Of a stretch of 46,359 bases of DNA, positions 17,188-25,901 are shown piece by piece. The notes under the pieces are model-generated. The model did no database searches. It saw only the letters and a list, made by a program, of their open reading frames with translations, and was not told the DNA's origin. The position numbers were made by a program, and so were the translations under genes. The stretch covers positions 1 through 46,359 of the forward strand of contig NZ_AUML01000039.1 in NCBI RefSeq assembly GCF_000430665.1. Reading direction: 5' to 3'. This stretch comes from Aquimarina muelleri DSM 19832. GTDB taxonomy: Bacteria; Bacteroidota; Bacteroidia; Flavobacteriales; Flavobacteriaceae. Numbering within the stretch: position 1 is the first letter of the stretch; every line of letters begins with the position of its first letter.

Positions 17188-17943
17188 ATGAATATAAAAG
17201 TACTTATATATATTATATTTTTCGTTACCTATTTTTCATCGTACGGTCAAAATCAAGGCATTATACACTATAAAGCAGAGGTTGTATATAAAATGTCTGA
17301 AGATCCTGAAATGTCTGAAAATTTTAAAAGGAACCCCAAATTTTTTAAAAACGTTTTAGAAATAGAACAAAATGTATCCTTTTTATTAAAAGACACTCGG
17401 TTTATTTTACAATTTAAGAATGAAGAAAGTAGTTTTGAAATGGAGCCTACAGTAGCACATGAAAAAAATAAATTTTCTGGCGCAGTTGCCATGTATACTG
17501 ATTCTGATGGTGTTTTTTATAATAATATTATTACTAAAGAATCGATTAAACAAACTAGGGTTTTTGGAAAAACATTTTTGGTTACTTTAGATCCATTAGA
17601 ATGGGAAACACATAACGAGTCTAAAAAAATAAGCAAGTATACCTGCTATAAAGCGACGGCAAATCAAAAAATAGAATTGAATGATGGGAAGAAAAAAACA
17701 TTTGTGATCACTGCATGGTATACTCCCGAAATCCCCGTTAGCTTTGGCCCCAAAAATTATGTAGGGTTACCGGGTTTAATTATGGAATCTGATATGAATG
17801 GAGTAATCCGTTTTATGGCTAGCGAACTCAATGTAAACCCTAAAAAGGAGGTCATCATACAAAAAACCACCAAAGGTAAACCTATTACCGAAAAAGAATT
17901 GAGAGAAAAGGATAAAAAAGCCATGGAGAATTTTAGGAATTAA
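17188..17943 (+). CDS. GLPGLI-family protein (copy A)
   Basis: This is a 251-residue exported protein of unknown function. A signal peptide (MNIKVLIYIIFFVTYFSSYG) ends before Q21-N-Q-G. The body is beta-rich and carries the family motif GLPGLI at 193-198, in the context GPKNYVGLPGLIMESD. W-x-x-x-E-S-K-K-I-x-x-Y-x-C-Y-K-A-T near residue 135 is another family block. In Bacteroidota these genes usually precede an outer-membrane beta-barrel gene, as here, where the adjacent copy is broken. About half its residues match copy B, while the last ten codons and the following DNA are nearly identical. A periplasmic partner or maturation role is inference. Confidence 0.85.
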   Translation: MNIKVLIYIIFFVTYFSSYGQNQGIIHYKAEVVYKMSEDPEMSENFKRNPKFFKNVLEIEQNVSFLLKDTRFILQFKNEESSFEMEPTVAHEKNKFSGAVAMYTDSDGVFYNNIITKESIKQTRVFGKTFLVTLDPLEWETHNESKKISKYTCYKATANQKIELNDGKKKTFVITAWYTPEIPVSFGPKNYVGLPGLIMESDMNGVIRFMASELNVNPKKEVIIQKTTKGKPITEKELREKDKKAMENFRN

Positions 17944-17959
17944 TTACAACATGATATAA

Positions 17960-18223
17960 ATGTTAAGATATTTATTGGTTATTATATATAAGTACTACAG
18001 CATTTTATGGGCAAGAAATATCCCTGTTGGGTGTTGTAAAGAATAGTATGCGATCCCCTAGTAATGTTAACATTATTGAAAACCACCCTCTAAAGAAGTC
18101 AACTTGTCATTTTCTATTACCAATGAGAAAGGAGAGTATGCCTTGCCATTTCAAAGAGATTAGGTATATACAATTACCATAAGTTATTTGGGATATGTTA
18201 GTCATATGTTTGAATTTAATCCT
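17960..18223 (+). pseudogene. Outer-membrane receptor gene, broken 5' fragment
   Basis: This fragment corresponds to the first roughly 90 codons of the receptor at 19649. It begins MLRYLLVIIY, then loses the frame through a 2-base shortening of a TA run at about 17995. More indels and stops follow. It ends abruptly at 18223 in the duplication junction. Like the intact copy, it starts 17 bases after the GLPGLI stop. Confidence 0.85.
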
Positions 18224-18225
18224 GT

Positions 18226-18419
18226 CCAGATTAGATTAAAAAATAATTAAAGAATTATCTGCAAACCCAAACACTACCATTTTAATATCTAGTCACGATT
18301 TAATACATGTTACTGAAGTCTGTGAGCGAATTGTGGTTTTGGACAAAGGGGTTGTGGTAAAAGACCTAGTAACATCAGAAGAGACATTAAAAGAACTTGA
18401 AGGGCATTTTAACAAATAA
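18226..18419 (+). pseudogene. ABC ATPase 3' fragment
   Basis: This is a duplicate of the last 65 codons of the ATPase gene at 16005. It lacks the Walker motifs and any start, and a poly-A run is 2 bases shorter than in the parent. The residual frame reads NPNTTILISSHDLIHVTEVC as in the parent. It is a by-product of the tandem duplication. Confidence 0.9.
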
Positions 18420-18437
18420 TATAATTAATGCCACAAA

Positions 18438-18462
18438 AATATTGCGGTTTTACCGTAATATT
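18438..18462 (+). repeat. Hairpin after the ABC ATPase fragment (unit B)
   Basis: AATATTGCGGT and ACCGTAATATT pair over 11 positions (one G-T pair) around a TTT loop. It is the counterpart of the weaker hairpin at 16719-16743. Copy B has kept or restored the pairing better than copy A. Confidence 0.5.
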
Positions 18463-18628
18463 AAATATAAAATTAGCACTACATTTACGTATAAATAATT
18501 CCTACCCTTAATCATAAATATCAAATGCAATTAGTGTCAATTGTTCTAGATATATATGTTACCAATTAATATTATGTATGTAATACACTGTTTTTTTAGC
18601 AAAACAGATGATAAATAGTATTACGATT

Positions 18629-18803
18629 ATGTTAAAAAATGTTTTAAAAATTGAAGGGGTTACTGTTCTTAAAAGAGAAGAGAAGTTAGTGGTAAAAGGG
18701 CAATCTTGTTTGGATGATGCTTGGGAGTAGAACACGTAATGTTGTTGTACATGGAAGTACATATGCTACAACAGACTATTTTTATGCTAACTTTTGTATG
18801 TAA
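18629..18803 (+). pseudogene. Small peptide gene, copy B (frameshifted)
   Basis: The leader is almost identical to copy A (MLKNVLKIEGVTVLKREEKL, then VVKGQSCLDDAW). A net 5-base loss then shifts the frame to a stop at 18728-18730, leaving 33 residues. In the shifted frame the downstream sequence reads HGSTYATTDYFYANFCM and ends at 18803, parallel to AMDDFYAANCM of copy A. The core was therefore once a different version of the same peptide, and it has diverged far more than the leader. Whether the truncated 33-residue product is made is unknown. Confidence 0.65.
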
Positions 18804-18816
18804 TCTCTTTTAAGAA

Positions 18817-18843
18817 TTAGGGCTATTCTATAGTCCTGATTTT
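18817..18843 (+). terminator. Hairpin terminator after peptide gene B
   Basis: AGGGCTA (18819-18825) pairs with TAGTCCT (18831-18837), including one G-T pair, around a 5-base loop and is followed by TTTT. It occupies the same place as the hairpin after copy A although the bases differ, so the structure seems conserved. Confidence 0.5.
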
Positions 18844-18876
18844 AAACTAAACATAAATTCATAATAAACTTTAAGT

Positions 18877-19632
18877 ATGAAACCTATTTTATATCATTTC
18901 TTTACTGTTTTTTTATATCTAATTCCTTTTACTATTTCATCTCAAAATCAGGGAAAAATATATTATAAAGCTGAATTTATCCAGGCAATATCGGATAGAA
19001 TGAAAGATATAGAAAAAACCAAGCCCTTTCTTTATAAAAAATCAGTTGAGATTGATGAGAACATTGCTTTTTTGTTTAGAGATACTGAGTTTATCTTAAA
19101 ATTTAAGAATCAAGAAACCACCTTTGGAGTAGTACCTATTGTAGCACATGATAAGGATAGATTCTTTCCAATGCTCCTAATAATGACAGGTACTAATGGG
19201 ATTATTTATCAAAATTTAAAAACAAAAGAGTATATAAAGCAGGAAAAAGGGTTTGGAAAGACCTATTTGATTAAAAAAGAACCTTTAGATTGGAAAATCC
19301 ATAACGAATCTAAAAAAATAGGAAAATATATGTGTTATAAAGCAACTGCCGAAGTGATAAATAAAGCAGTACTTGAAAAAAAAATAATATGGAATACCAC
19401 CGTTTGGTTTACCCCAGAAATACCAGTGGCTTCTGGTCCTAAGGGATATGGTGGCCTGCCGGGATTGATATTGGAGGCTAACTTTAACGATTTTATCCAT
19501 TTTTTTGTCACTAAACTAGATTTATCCCCAAAAAAGGAAATCAAAATTAAGAAACCTGTAAAAGGGATTTATATCTCTGAAGAAGAGTTTATAGAACTCG
19601 GTAAAAAAGCCATGGAGAATTTTAGGAATTAA
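18877..19632 (+). CDS. GLPGLI-family protein (copy B)
   Basis: This 251-residue exported protein has exactly the length of copy A. A signal peptide (MKPILYHFFTVFLYLIPFTI, then SSQNQGK) is followed by the GLPGLI motif at 193-198 in GPKGYGGLPGLILEANFND. The HNESKKIGKYMCYKATAE block is shared with copy A. The first 240 residues are only moderately similar to copy A, but KKAMENFRN at the C-terminus and the DNA beyond are nearly identical. It lies 16 bases before the intact outer-membrane receptor, so the two are co-transcribed. Confidence 0.88.
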   Translation: MKPILYHFFTVFLYLIPFTISSQNQGKIYYKAEFIQAISDRMKDIEKTKPFLYKKSVEIDENIAFLFRDTEFILKFKNQETTFGVVPIVAHDKDRFFPMLLIMTGTNGIIYQNLKTKEYIKQEKGFGKTYLIKKEPLDWKIHNESKKIGKYMCYKATAEVINKAVLEKKIIWNTTVWFTPEIPVASGPKGYGGLPGLILEANFNDFIHFFVTKLDLSPKKEIKIKKPVKGIYISEEEFIELGKKAMENFRN

Positions 19633-19648
19633 TTACAACATGATATAG

Positions 19649-22315
19649 GTGTTAAGATATTTATTGGTTATTATATATATAAGTACTACAGCATTTTATG
19701 GGCAAGAAATATCCCTGTCAGGTGTTGTAAAGGATAGTGTACAATCTCTTAGTAATGTTAATATTATTGCAAAACCACGCTCTAAAGAAGTCAACTTGTC
19801 ATTTTCTATTACCAATGAGAAAGGAGAGTATACTTTGCTACTTCAAAAAGATAAGGAATATACAATTACCATAAGCTATTTGGGATATGATAGTCATACG
19901 TTTAAATTTAATCCTACACAAGATGCTGAAAAAAATATAGTTTTACATAAGGCAACAGAAGAATTGGATGAGGTGATCATAATTGAAGAAATCCCTATGT
20001 TGATCAAAAAAGATACGATCATTTATGATGTAAAAGCCTTTACCGATGGCAAAGAACACAAACTTAAAAATATTTTAAAAAAATTACCTGGAGTAGAGGT
20101 CGAAAAAAACGGAGAAGTAACCGTTAATGGTAAAAAGGTAACCAAAATGATGGTAGAAGGAGGTGCTTTTTTTGGTGGGAGTAGTAAACTGGCTGTAGAG
20201 AATATCCCCGCCAATGCTGTTGATAATGTAGAAGTACTGGATAATTATAGTGAGGTAGGGTTCTTAAAGAATTTTGTAGACAGTGATGAGATGGCTATGA
20301 ACATTACCTTAAAAGAAGATAAGAAAAACTTTGCTTTTGGAGATATTACCAGTGGTGGTGGCGAAGATAAATACTATGAATCTCATGCAGCATTATTTTA
20401 TTACAGCCCAAAAACCAATATGAATTTTATAGGAGATCTTAATGATACAGGAAAAAAAAGTTTTACCATAAATGATTATATGAGTTTTGAAGGAGGGAGG
20501 ACCAGGCTCATGGAAAAAGATGGTGCTTCGCGGACAAATTCAATTCAAAATTATACCAACCTAATCAATAACCAACCTGTATTTGAAAGTAAAAACAAAT
20601 TTTCGGCTCTGCATATATCTTCAAATGTAAATACCGATTTAACAGTATCGGGTTATGGAATTTATGCTGATAACCATATGGTAAGAAGGAGGGAAATTAT
20701 TAATGATCATTTCTTTGAGAATTCCAGTTATAGAGAAGAGGTTCAATCTGGTCAAGAAGATGATAACATTCTAGGAATAGCAAAATTATCGGCTGATTAC
20801 TCACCAAATTTTAAAGAAAAAATATTTGCTGACCTACAGGTTAAAATTATAAACAATGAGAGTTTAGAAAAACGTTTTACTTCAATAGGTAATATACTCA
20901 CCGATTTTGATAATGAAAATAAACTTAAAGGCCTTGAATTACAACAAGATTTTGAATGGCATAAAAAACACAATAGCAAACACACTACTTCTTTGGTAAT
21001 TAGTAATACATATAACAATACAGCTCCAAAAGAGTTTTGGAACACCAATCGCCCTATTTTTGACTCTATTATCCCGCTTATACAGGAAGAACGATTCAAT
21101 TTAAAACAGAATATTGATTTTACAAACCACACTTTGGATATTGTTGGTAGACATTATTGGGTGCTAGCAAGTAATAGTCATTTGTATATTACTCTAGGAA
21201 ACAAATATTTGAATCAAGAGTACATAACCAAAGATTTTCAGGTACTGGAAGATAATACGATAAATGATTTTGAAAATTCTGGATTTAATAATGACCTTGA
21301 TTTCAGACTCAATGATGTATACTTAGGTACGCATTTCAAATTTAAAACCGGAGTATTAACCGTAAAAACGGGGGGTCATCTTCACCATTATGATTGGAAA
21401 TCCAAACAAGAAGATATACTCTCTAATGACAAATTTGTTTTTCTTCCAGATGTTACTGCTAAATTAGAGCTAAAACCCTCAGAAAATCTAACATTTACAT
21501 ATAGGTTTTTAAGTAATTTCACTGACGCCCCTAATTATGCAAATAGATTTAGGCTTTTGGATTATAATAAAATTATTAGAGGTAATTCTATTTTAGAGAA
21601 CGAAACATATCAAAACGGAAGTATAAGATATTCAAAATTTGCAATGTATAATGGTCTTATTTTCAATGGCCTTATCGATTATAAAAGAAAAAATAGTTTT
21701 ATAAGAAACCAAATACAAATAGAAGGAATAGACCAGTTTTTAATACCTGTTTTACAAGAAACCCCAGAAACTATCATAAGTGGAATTTTTAACCTTAGGA
21801 AAAAAATAAAAAAGATAAATTTAAAAGTAAATGCAAGGATGCAATATGCTACTTTTCAAAAGATTATTAATACAATACACAGTGAGGATACAAAAATTGA
21901 TATAAATCTAACAGGGAGTGTAACGACGAGATTCAAAAAATGGCCCAATATAGAATTAGGCTACAGAACAAAATTTAGTATGTATGATTCAAATACGGGA
22001 GAAACTGATTTTGTTACTAATGAGCCTTTTGGTAATATTGAGTATACTTTTCTTAAAAATTTTACTTTTACATTTGACTATAGACTTACGGAGTTCAAAA
22101 ATAGAAACACAAATACTTCAACCACATTTGATATGTCTAATATATCATTATTCTATAAAAAAGAGAATAGCCCTTTTGGGTTTGAAATAAGCGGTTCAAA
22201 TATATTTCACACTCAATTTAAACAAAATAGTGCATTTTCAGATTTTTTAGTTTCAGATACAAAAGATTTTATTATTCCTAGCATATTTATGTTTACTATA
22301 CATTATAAGCTTTAA
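19649..22315 (+). CDS. Outer-membrane beta-barrel protein with carboxypeptidase-like regulatory domain (TonB-receptor-like)
   Basis: The 888-residue protein has a signal peptide (MLRYLLVIIYISTTAFYGQ) and a CarboxypepD_reg-like domain at about 20-105 (SLSGVVKDSVQSLSNVNI, then YTLLLQKDKEYTITISYLGY). A plug-like region at about 125-225 includes KLPGVEVEKNGEVTVNGK. A long C-terminal barrel ends in an aromatic strand (IPSIFMFTIHYKL). This is the OMP_b-brl_3 type usually paired with GLPGLI proteins. The start is GTG 19649; the broken copy has ATG at the same place. A ligand is not predictable. It is not next to a SusD gene, so it is not a typical glycan-uptake pair. Confidence 0.85.
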   Translation: MLRYLLVIIYISTTAFYGQEISLSGVVKDSVQSLSNVNIIAKPRSKEVNLSFSITNEKGEYTLLLQKDKEYTITISYLGYDSHTFKFNPTQDAEKNIVLHKATEELDEVIIIEEIPMLIKKDTIIYDVKAFTDGKEHKLKNILKKLPGVEVEKNGEVTVNGKKVTKMMVEGGAFFGGSSKLAVENIPANAVDNVEVLDNYSEVGFLKNFVDSDEMAMNITLKEDKKNFAFGDITSGGGEDKYYESHAALFYYSPKTNMNFIGDLNDTGKKSFTINDYMSFEGGRTRLMEKDGASRTNSIQNYTNLINNQPVFESKNKFSALHISSNVNTDLTVSGYGIYADNHMVRRREIINDHFFENSSYREEVQSGQEDDNILGIAKLSADYSPNFKEKIFADLQVKIINNESLEKRFTSIGNILTDFDNENKLKGLELQQDFEWHKKHNSKHTTSLVISNTYNNTAPKEFWNTNRPIFDSIIPLIQEERFNLKQNIDFTNHTLDIVGRHYWVLASNSHLYITLGNKYLNQEYITKDFQVLEDNTINDFENSGFNNDLDFRLNDVYLGTHFKFKTGVLTVKTGGHLHHYDWKSKQEDILSNDKFVFLPDVTAKLELKPSENLTFTYRFLSNFTDAPNYANRFRLLDYNKIIRGNSILENETYQNGSIRYSKFAMYNGLIFNGLIDYKRKNSFIRNQIQIEGIDQFLIPVLQETPETIISGIFNLRKKIKKINLKVNARMQYATFQKIINTIHSEDTKIDINLTGSVTTRFKKWPNIELGYRTKFSMYDSNTGETDFVTNEPFGNIEYTFLKNFTFTFDYRLTEFKNRNTNTSTTFDMSNISLFYKKENSPFGFEISGSNIFHTQFKQNSAFSDFLVSDTKDFIIPSIFMFTIHYKL

Positions 22316-22477
22316 ATAAATCTAGTTGTTAAGAAATGTAAATATTCTACCCCCTCTTTATATAATACGTATTGTTAATAAATTAGAAGAAGATAACAAA
22401 AACAATAATTGAGCAGAGAAAAATATGTTAACAACCTATTTTTTAACGAAAGAAATGTATTTTTACGACGAACACTC

Positions 22478-22485
22478 TATTTTTG
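22478..22485 (+). promoter_or_regulatory. -7 box before the SprE/PorW gene
   Basis: TATTTTTG matches TAnnTTTG. It overlaps the upstream-most possible start codon (TTG 22483), which makes that start unlikely and supports the start at 22546. Confidence 0.45.
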
Positions 22486-22545
22486 TGTATTATAAAAATA
22501 CTAAAAAGCTTTTTTTTTAGTTATCACACATATAAATTATCTGGT

Positions 22546-25185
22546 TTGGGAAAAAAAATATCACAAATCGCCTTGGTGGTACTTTTGGCTATTACTGCAT
22601 TAGCTTGTTCTCGTAAAAAGGACAAGTTTGTAAATCGTGTATGGCACGATGTTACTACAAAAAATAATACATTATATAATGGGCGATTAGCTTATGATAG
22701 TGGTAGAGAAGAAATTATTCAATCGTATAAGGATAATTTTTGGGAGTTACTGCCTATAGAAAGAATGATTGTAAGTGAAGATGTTCGACTTCCTAATGAG
22801 ATATTAAATAAAAATTTTGACAGAGCCGAAGAAAAATCCGTAAAAGCAATACAAAAGCATAGTATGCTAATTGATAATAGAGAACGTAACCCTAAAATCG
22901 ATGAAGCATTTTTATTGTTAGGTAAGGCGAGATATTTTGAACAGCGATTTGTGCCAGCATTAGAAGCTTTTAACTATATTTTATATAAATACCCTTCAAG
23001 TAATACAATTAATCATGCTAAGGTCTGGAAAGCCAAAACGAATCTTCGTTTGGATAATAATGAAAAAGCAATAGAAGATCTTACCAGAATGATTGAACAA
23101 GAGTATATGGATGCTCAGGATTATGCAGATGCAGTATCTATGATGGCTCAAGCATATATTAATTTAGAAAGAAAAGATTCTGCAGTTACTTATATCACTA
23201 AAGCAGCTGTTCATACCAGAAAAAATGAGGAAAGAGGGCGTTACTTATATATAAAAGGGCAGTTGTTAAATCAATTAGGATATAAGGATAGTGCTAATTA
23301 CGCTTTTGATCAGGTAATTGACTTAAACAGAAAAACGCCAAGAAGATATATGATGAATGCATATATGGCAAAAGCTCGAAACTTTGATTATGAAACCGGT
23401 AATAAAGAAGAGTTCTTGGAGTTGCTTACAGATCTAGAAGAAAACAGAGAAAATAGACCCTTTTTGGATAAGATATACAATCAAAAAGCAGAATATTTTA
23501 AAACCTTAGACTCCATAGATTTGGCGGTGACATATTATAATAAATCACTACGTACAAAATCTGAAGATAGATATCTAGAGTCTATAAACTACTATACTTT
23601 AGGAGATATTAGTTTTGATAGAAAAGAATATGCAATTTCTGGTGCATATTATGACAGCACACTACAAAGAATGATTGTAGACTCAAAAAGATATAGAGTT
23701 TTAAAGAAAAAGCGAGATAATCTAGATGATGTAATTTTGTATGAAGGAATAGCCAAAACAAATGATAGCATTCTTACTGTCGTAGCAATGTCACCAGAAG
23801 AAAAAATAACCTATTATTCTCAGTATACTAATACCTTAAAAGAAAAAGCTATCGCAGCAGAAAAAGCAGCAGAAATAGCAAAAATAAAAGATGGATTACC
23901 TGTTGAACAAAGATTTAAACAACCAGGTTCTGGATTAGGAGCAAATGAAAAAGGATCAAGGACAAAAGGAGTCACTTTTTATTTCTATAACCAGACGACC
24001 GTAGCTTATGGTAAAACCACATTTAAGAGAACTTATGGTAATAGGGAATTACAGGATAATTGGAGAGTATCAAGTATTTCTAATCCAAGTGCAGTTTCAG
24101 AAATAGAAGAAAAAGAAAAAGTAGAATACTCCATAGATAACGATCCAACATTTGATCCACAAACCTATATTGCTCAATTACCAACAGATCCAGCTACGAT
24201 CGATAGTTTAAGTACAGATCGTAACTTTGCATACTATCAACTTGGGGTTATTTATAAAGAAAAATTTCAAGAATATGATTTATCTGTAGATAAGTTCGAA
24301 GGTTTATTACAAAGCAATCCAGAAGAACGCTTGATTGTTCCTTCAAAATACAATTTATATAAAATCTATTCGTCACAAGGAGATATATCAAAATCAAATT
24401 CATACAAACAAGATATTATTAACAACCATAGTGACTCCAGATATGCTAAGATTCTTCAGAACCCAGAAGAGACTTTAAAAGAGGATGAAAATAGCCCAAA
24501 ATCAATATATAATAGGTTATATAGGGATTTTCAAAACCAAAAATATGCATCTGTTATAAAAGAGAGCGAGACAATGATTACAAAATTTGGAGGAGATGAT
24601 GAATTTTTACCAAAATTTGAATTATTAAAAGCTCAGGCAATAGGTCGTTACAGAGGATTTGATGCGTATAAAGAATCGCTTAATTACGTAGCACTTAATT
24701 ATCCTCAAAGCCCTGAGGGTAAAAAAGCACAAGGTATTTATCAGGTAACTGTTCCTCAAATACAAAATAACACATTTTTAACAGGCTTGGAGCAAGAAGA
24801 AAATCATAAATTGATTTATCCTTTTTCAACTTTAGGAAATAATCAAGCTCAAGGATTAAAAGAACTTATTGAAGCTATTATCAAAGAACTTCGATACGAA
24901 AAAATGAAAGTTTCATTAGATATATATAATAAAGACCAACAATTTGTAGTTGTACATACAAAAAGAAATAAATTAGCAGCAGAAGGTTTAGCGGAACTGT
25001 TGGCTATTGGTAGAACAGAAGATACTAGAGGTGTCGATCTAACAAAGTGGGATAGAAAAAAGAAATACTATAAAAAGATAGAAGATCCATACTTTATTAT
25101 AGCATCGCCTAATTATCGAATTTTACAGATTCATAAAAATCTGGAAGGTTATAAGCCTATCGATACAGAACCAGAAACAGAATAA
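22546..25185 (+). CDS. porW: SprE/PorW-type lipoprotein of the type IX secretion/gliding system
   Basis: SprE (Flavobacterium) and PorW (Porphyromonas) are TPR lipoproteins needed for type IX secretion and gliding. From TTG 22546 the protein is 879 residues, starting MGKKISQIALVVLLAITALA and followed by Cys21 as the lipidation site. After it comes SRKKDKFVNRVWHD, close to the start I recall for SprE (CSTKKNTF..R). Helical tetratricopeptide-like repeats fill the middle (for example AFLLLGKARYFEQRFVPALE). The frame is open to TTG 22483, but the promoter box there and the lipoprotein signal favour 22546. The position just upstream of a bactofilin and the ATPase operon is what I recall for sprE in flavobacteria. 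Confidence 0.82.
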   Translation: MGKKISQIALVVLLAITALACSRKKDKFVNRVWHDVTTKNNTLYNGRLAYDSGREEIIQSYKDNFWELLPIERMIVSEDVRLPNEILNKNFDRAEEKSVKAIQKHSMLIDNRERNPKIDEAFLLLGKARYFEQRFVPALEAFNYILYKYPSSNTINHAKVWKAKTNLRLDNNEKAIEDLTRMIEQEYMDAQDYADAVSMMAQAYINLERKDSAVTYITKAAVHTRKNEERGRYLYIKGQLLNQLGYKDSANYAFDQVIDLNRKTPRRYMMNAYMAKARNFDYETGNKEEFLELLTDLEENRENRPFLDKIYNQKAEYFKTLDSIDLAVTYYNKSLRTKSEDRYLESINYYTLGDISFDRKEYAISGAYYDSTLQRMIVDSKRYRVLKKKRDNLDDVILYEGIAKTNDSILTVVAMSPEEKITYYSQYTNTLKEKAIAAEKAAEIAKIKDGLPVEQRFKQPGSGLGANEKGSRTKGVTFYFYNQTTVAYGKTTFKRTYGNRELQDNWRVSSISNPSAVSEIEEKEKVEYSIDNDPTFDPQTYIAQLPTDPATIDSLSTDRNFAYYQLGVIYKEKFQEYDLSVDKFEGLLQSNPEERLIVPSKYNLYKIYSSQGDISKSNSYKQDIINNHSDSRYAKILQNPEETLKEDENSPKSIYNRLYRDFQNQKYASVIKESETMITKFGGDDEFLPKFELLKAQAIGRYRGFDAYKESLNYVALNYPQSPEGKKAQGIYQVTVPQIQNNTFLTGLEQEENHKLIYPFSTLGNNQAQGLKELIEAIIKELRYEKMKVSLDIYNKDQQFVVVHTKRNKLAAEGLAELLAIGRTEDTRGVDLTKWDRKKKYYKKIEDPYFIIASPNYRILQIHKNLEGYKPIDTEPETE

Positions 25186-25208
25186 TCATTTAATCCCCCT
25201 TATATATT

Positions 25209-25655
25209 ATGTTTTCAGACAATAAAAAAGGAAGAGATCAAGGAAATGTTACCGATTTCTCTCGTAATCAGAACAAAATTTCAGAAGGAACCAAAATTGT
25301 TGGTGATATAATTTCTGAAGGAGGTTTTAGGATAGAAGGAACTATCGAAGGAACCTTTAAAACTACGGGTAAAGTAGTAGTAGGTACATCTGGATTTATC
25401 AACGGTACATTAGAGTGTTCTGATGCAGATTTTGAAGGTAAGTTTTCAGGAACACTTATCGTATCTAATACCTTATCTTTAAAGCCAACTGCACATATTG
25501 AAGGCGAAGTTACTGTAGGTAAATTAGCAGTAGAGCCAGGGGCAAACTTTAATGCATCTTGTTCTATGAAAGGTGGTGTAAAATCTTTAAGTAAACCTAT
25601 TAGTGAACAAAAAACAGGACAAAGCCAATCAACAGGGCAAGGGAAATCAGCTTAA
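25209..25655 (+). CDS. Bactofilin (polymer-forming cytoskeletal protein)
   Basis: This 148-residue protein has a central beta-helix of short repeats (about 22-115). It contains GTKIVGDIISEGGFRIEGTI, then GTFKTTGKVVVG and a later HIEGEVTVGKLAVEPGA. The disordered ends are rich in Gln, Ser and Lys. Bactofilins polymerise into filaments without nucleotide and help shape the envelope or anchor proteins. The gene follows porW by 23 bases. Its last 53 bases overlap the atpZ-like gene in another frame. Confidence 0.92.
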   Translation: MFSDNKKGRDQGNVTDFSRNQNKISEGTKIVGDIISEGGFRIEGTIEGTFKTTGKVVVGTSGFINGTLECSDADFEGKFSGTLIVSNTLSLKPTAHIEGEVTVGKLAVEPGANFNASCSMKGGVKSLSKPISEQKTGQSQSTGQGKSA

Positions 25656-25845
25656 GAAATACGCTAAATTTACTACAATAGGAATCCAAATGATGGCTAT
25701 TATAGTTGGAGGATACTATCTTGGAGTCTATTTAGATGAAAAATCAGGATGTCAAGTGCCGTTCTATAGCAAATGGGTTGGTATGGGATCTGTTTTTTTG
25801 GCTATAGGATCTGTGCTTTGGCAAGTAATAAAAGAATCTAAATAA
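25603..25845 (+). CDS. AtpZ/AtpI-family F0 assembly protein
   Basis: This is an 80-residue protein with two membrane helices (about 24-42 and 57-75). It shows the family pattern YAKFTTIGIQMMAIIVGGYY then LGVYLDEKSG. AtpI/AtpZ proteins help c-ring assembly or Mg/Ca uptake at the start of F-ATPase operons. The first helix begins about 19 residues after GTG 25603 and no in-frame ATG precedes it, so the 53-base overlap with the bactofilin gene appears real. A later GTG or TTG would shorten the hydrophilic lead but not remove the linkage. Confidence 0.8.
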   Translation: MNKKQDKANQQGKGNQLKKYAKFTTIGIQMMAIIVGGYYLGVYLDEKSGCQVPFYSKWVGMGSVFLAIGSVLWQVIKESK

Positions 25846-25901
25846 AAAATTATAGGTTTAAAAATGATATCTATTACCCCTATATTGTACTCTTATTATT
25901 A

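Larger units (their letters stand above)
16505..18223 (+). repeat. Tandem duplication, unit A
   Basis: This copy of a 1.7-kb unit contains the ABC ATPase 3' end, intergenic DNA, the peptide gene, a GLPGLI gene and a receptor 5' end. By eye, 16505-17009 matches 18226-18726 with about a dozen substitutions in roughly 500 bases. The right part, 17913-18223, matches 19602-19915 at roughly 90 %. The middle, 17010-17912, is strongly diverged from 18727-19601. In this unit the ATPase, peptide and GLPGLI genes are intact and the receptor start is broken. Confidence 0.9.
18226..19915 (+). repeat. Tandem duplication, unit B
   Basis: This is the second copy of the unit that begins at 16505. The junction is at about 18224, where broken receptor sequence ending AATTTAATCCT runs directly into the ATPase 3' sequence CCAGATTAGATT. 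In this unit the ATPase is a dead 3' fragment and the peptide gene is frameshifted. The GLPGLI gene and the receptor gene are intact. Confidence 0.9.

Noticed and set aside
18559..18762. Open frame on the minus strand opposite peptide copy B
   Set aside because: It is antisense to the clearly duplicated peptide gene and has no recognisable motif.
19649..22315. SusC-type glycan importer
   Set aside because: No SusD gene follows, and the domain layout is the OMP_b-brl_3 type associated with GLPGLI proteins.
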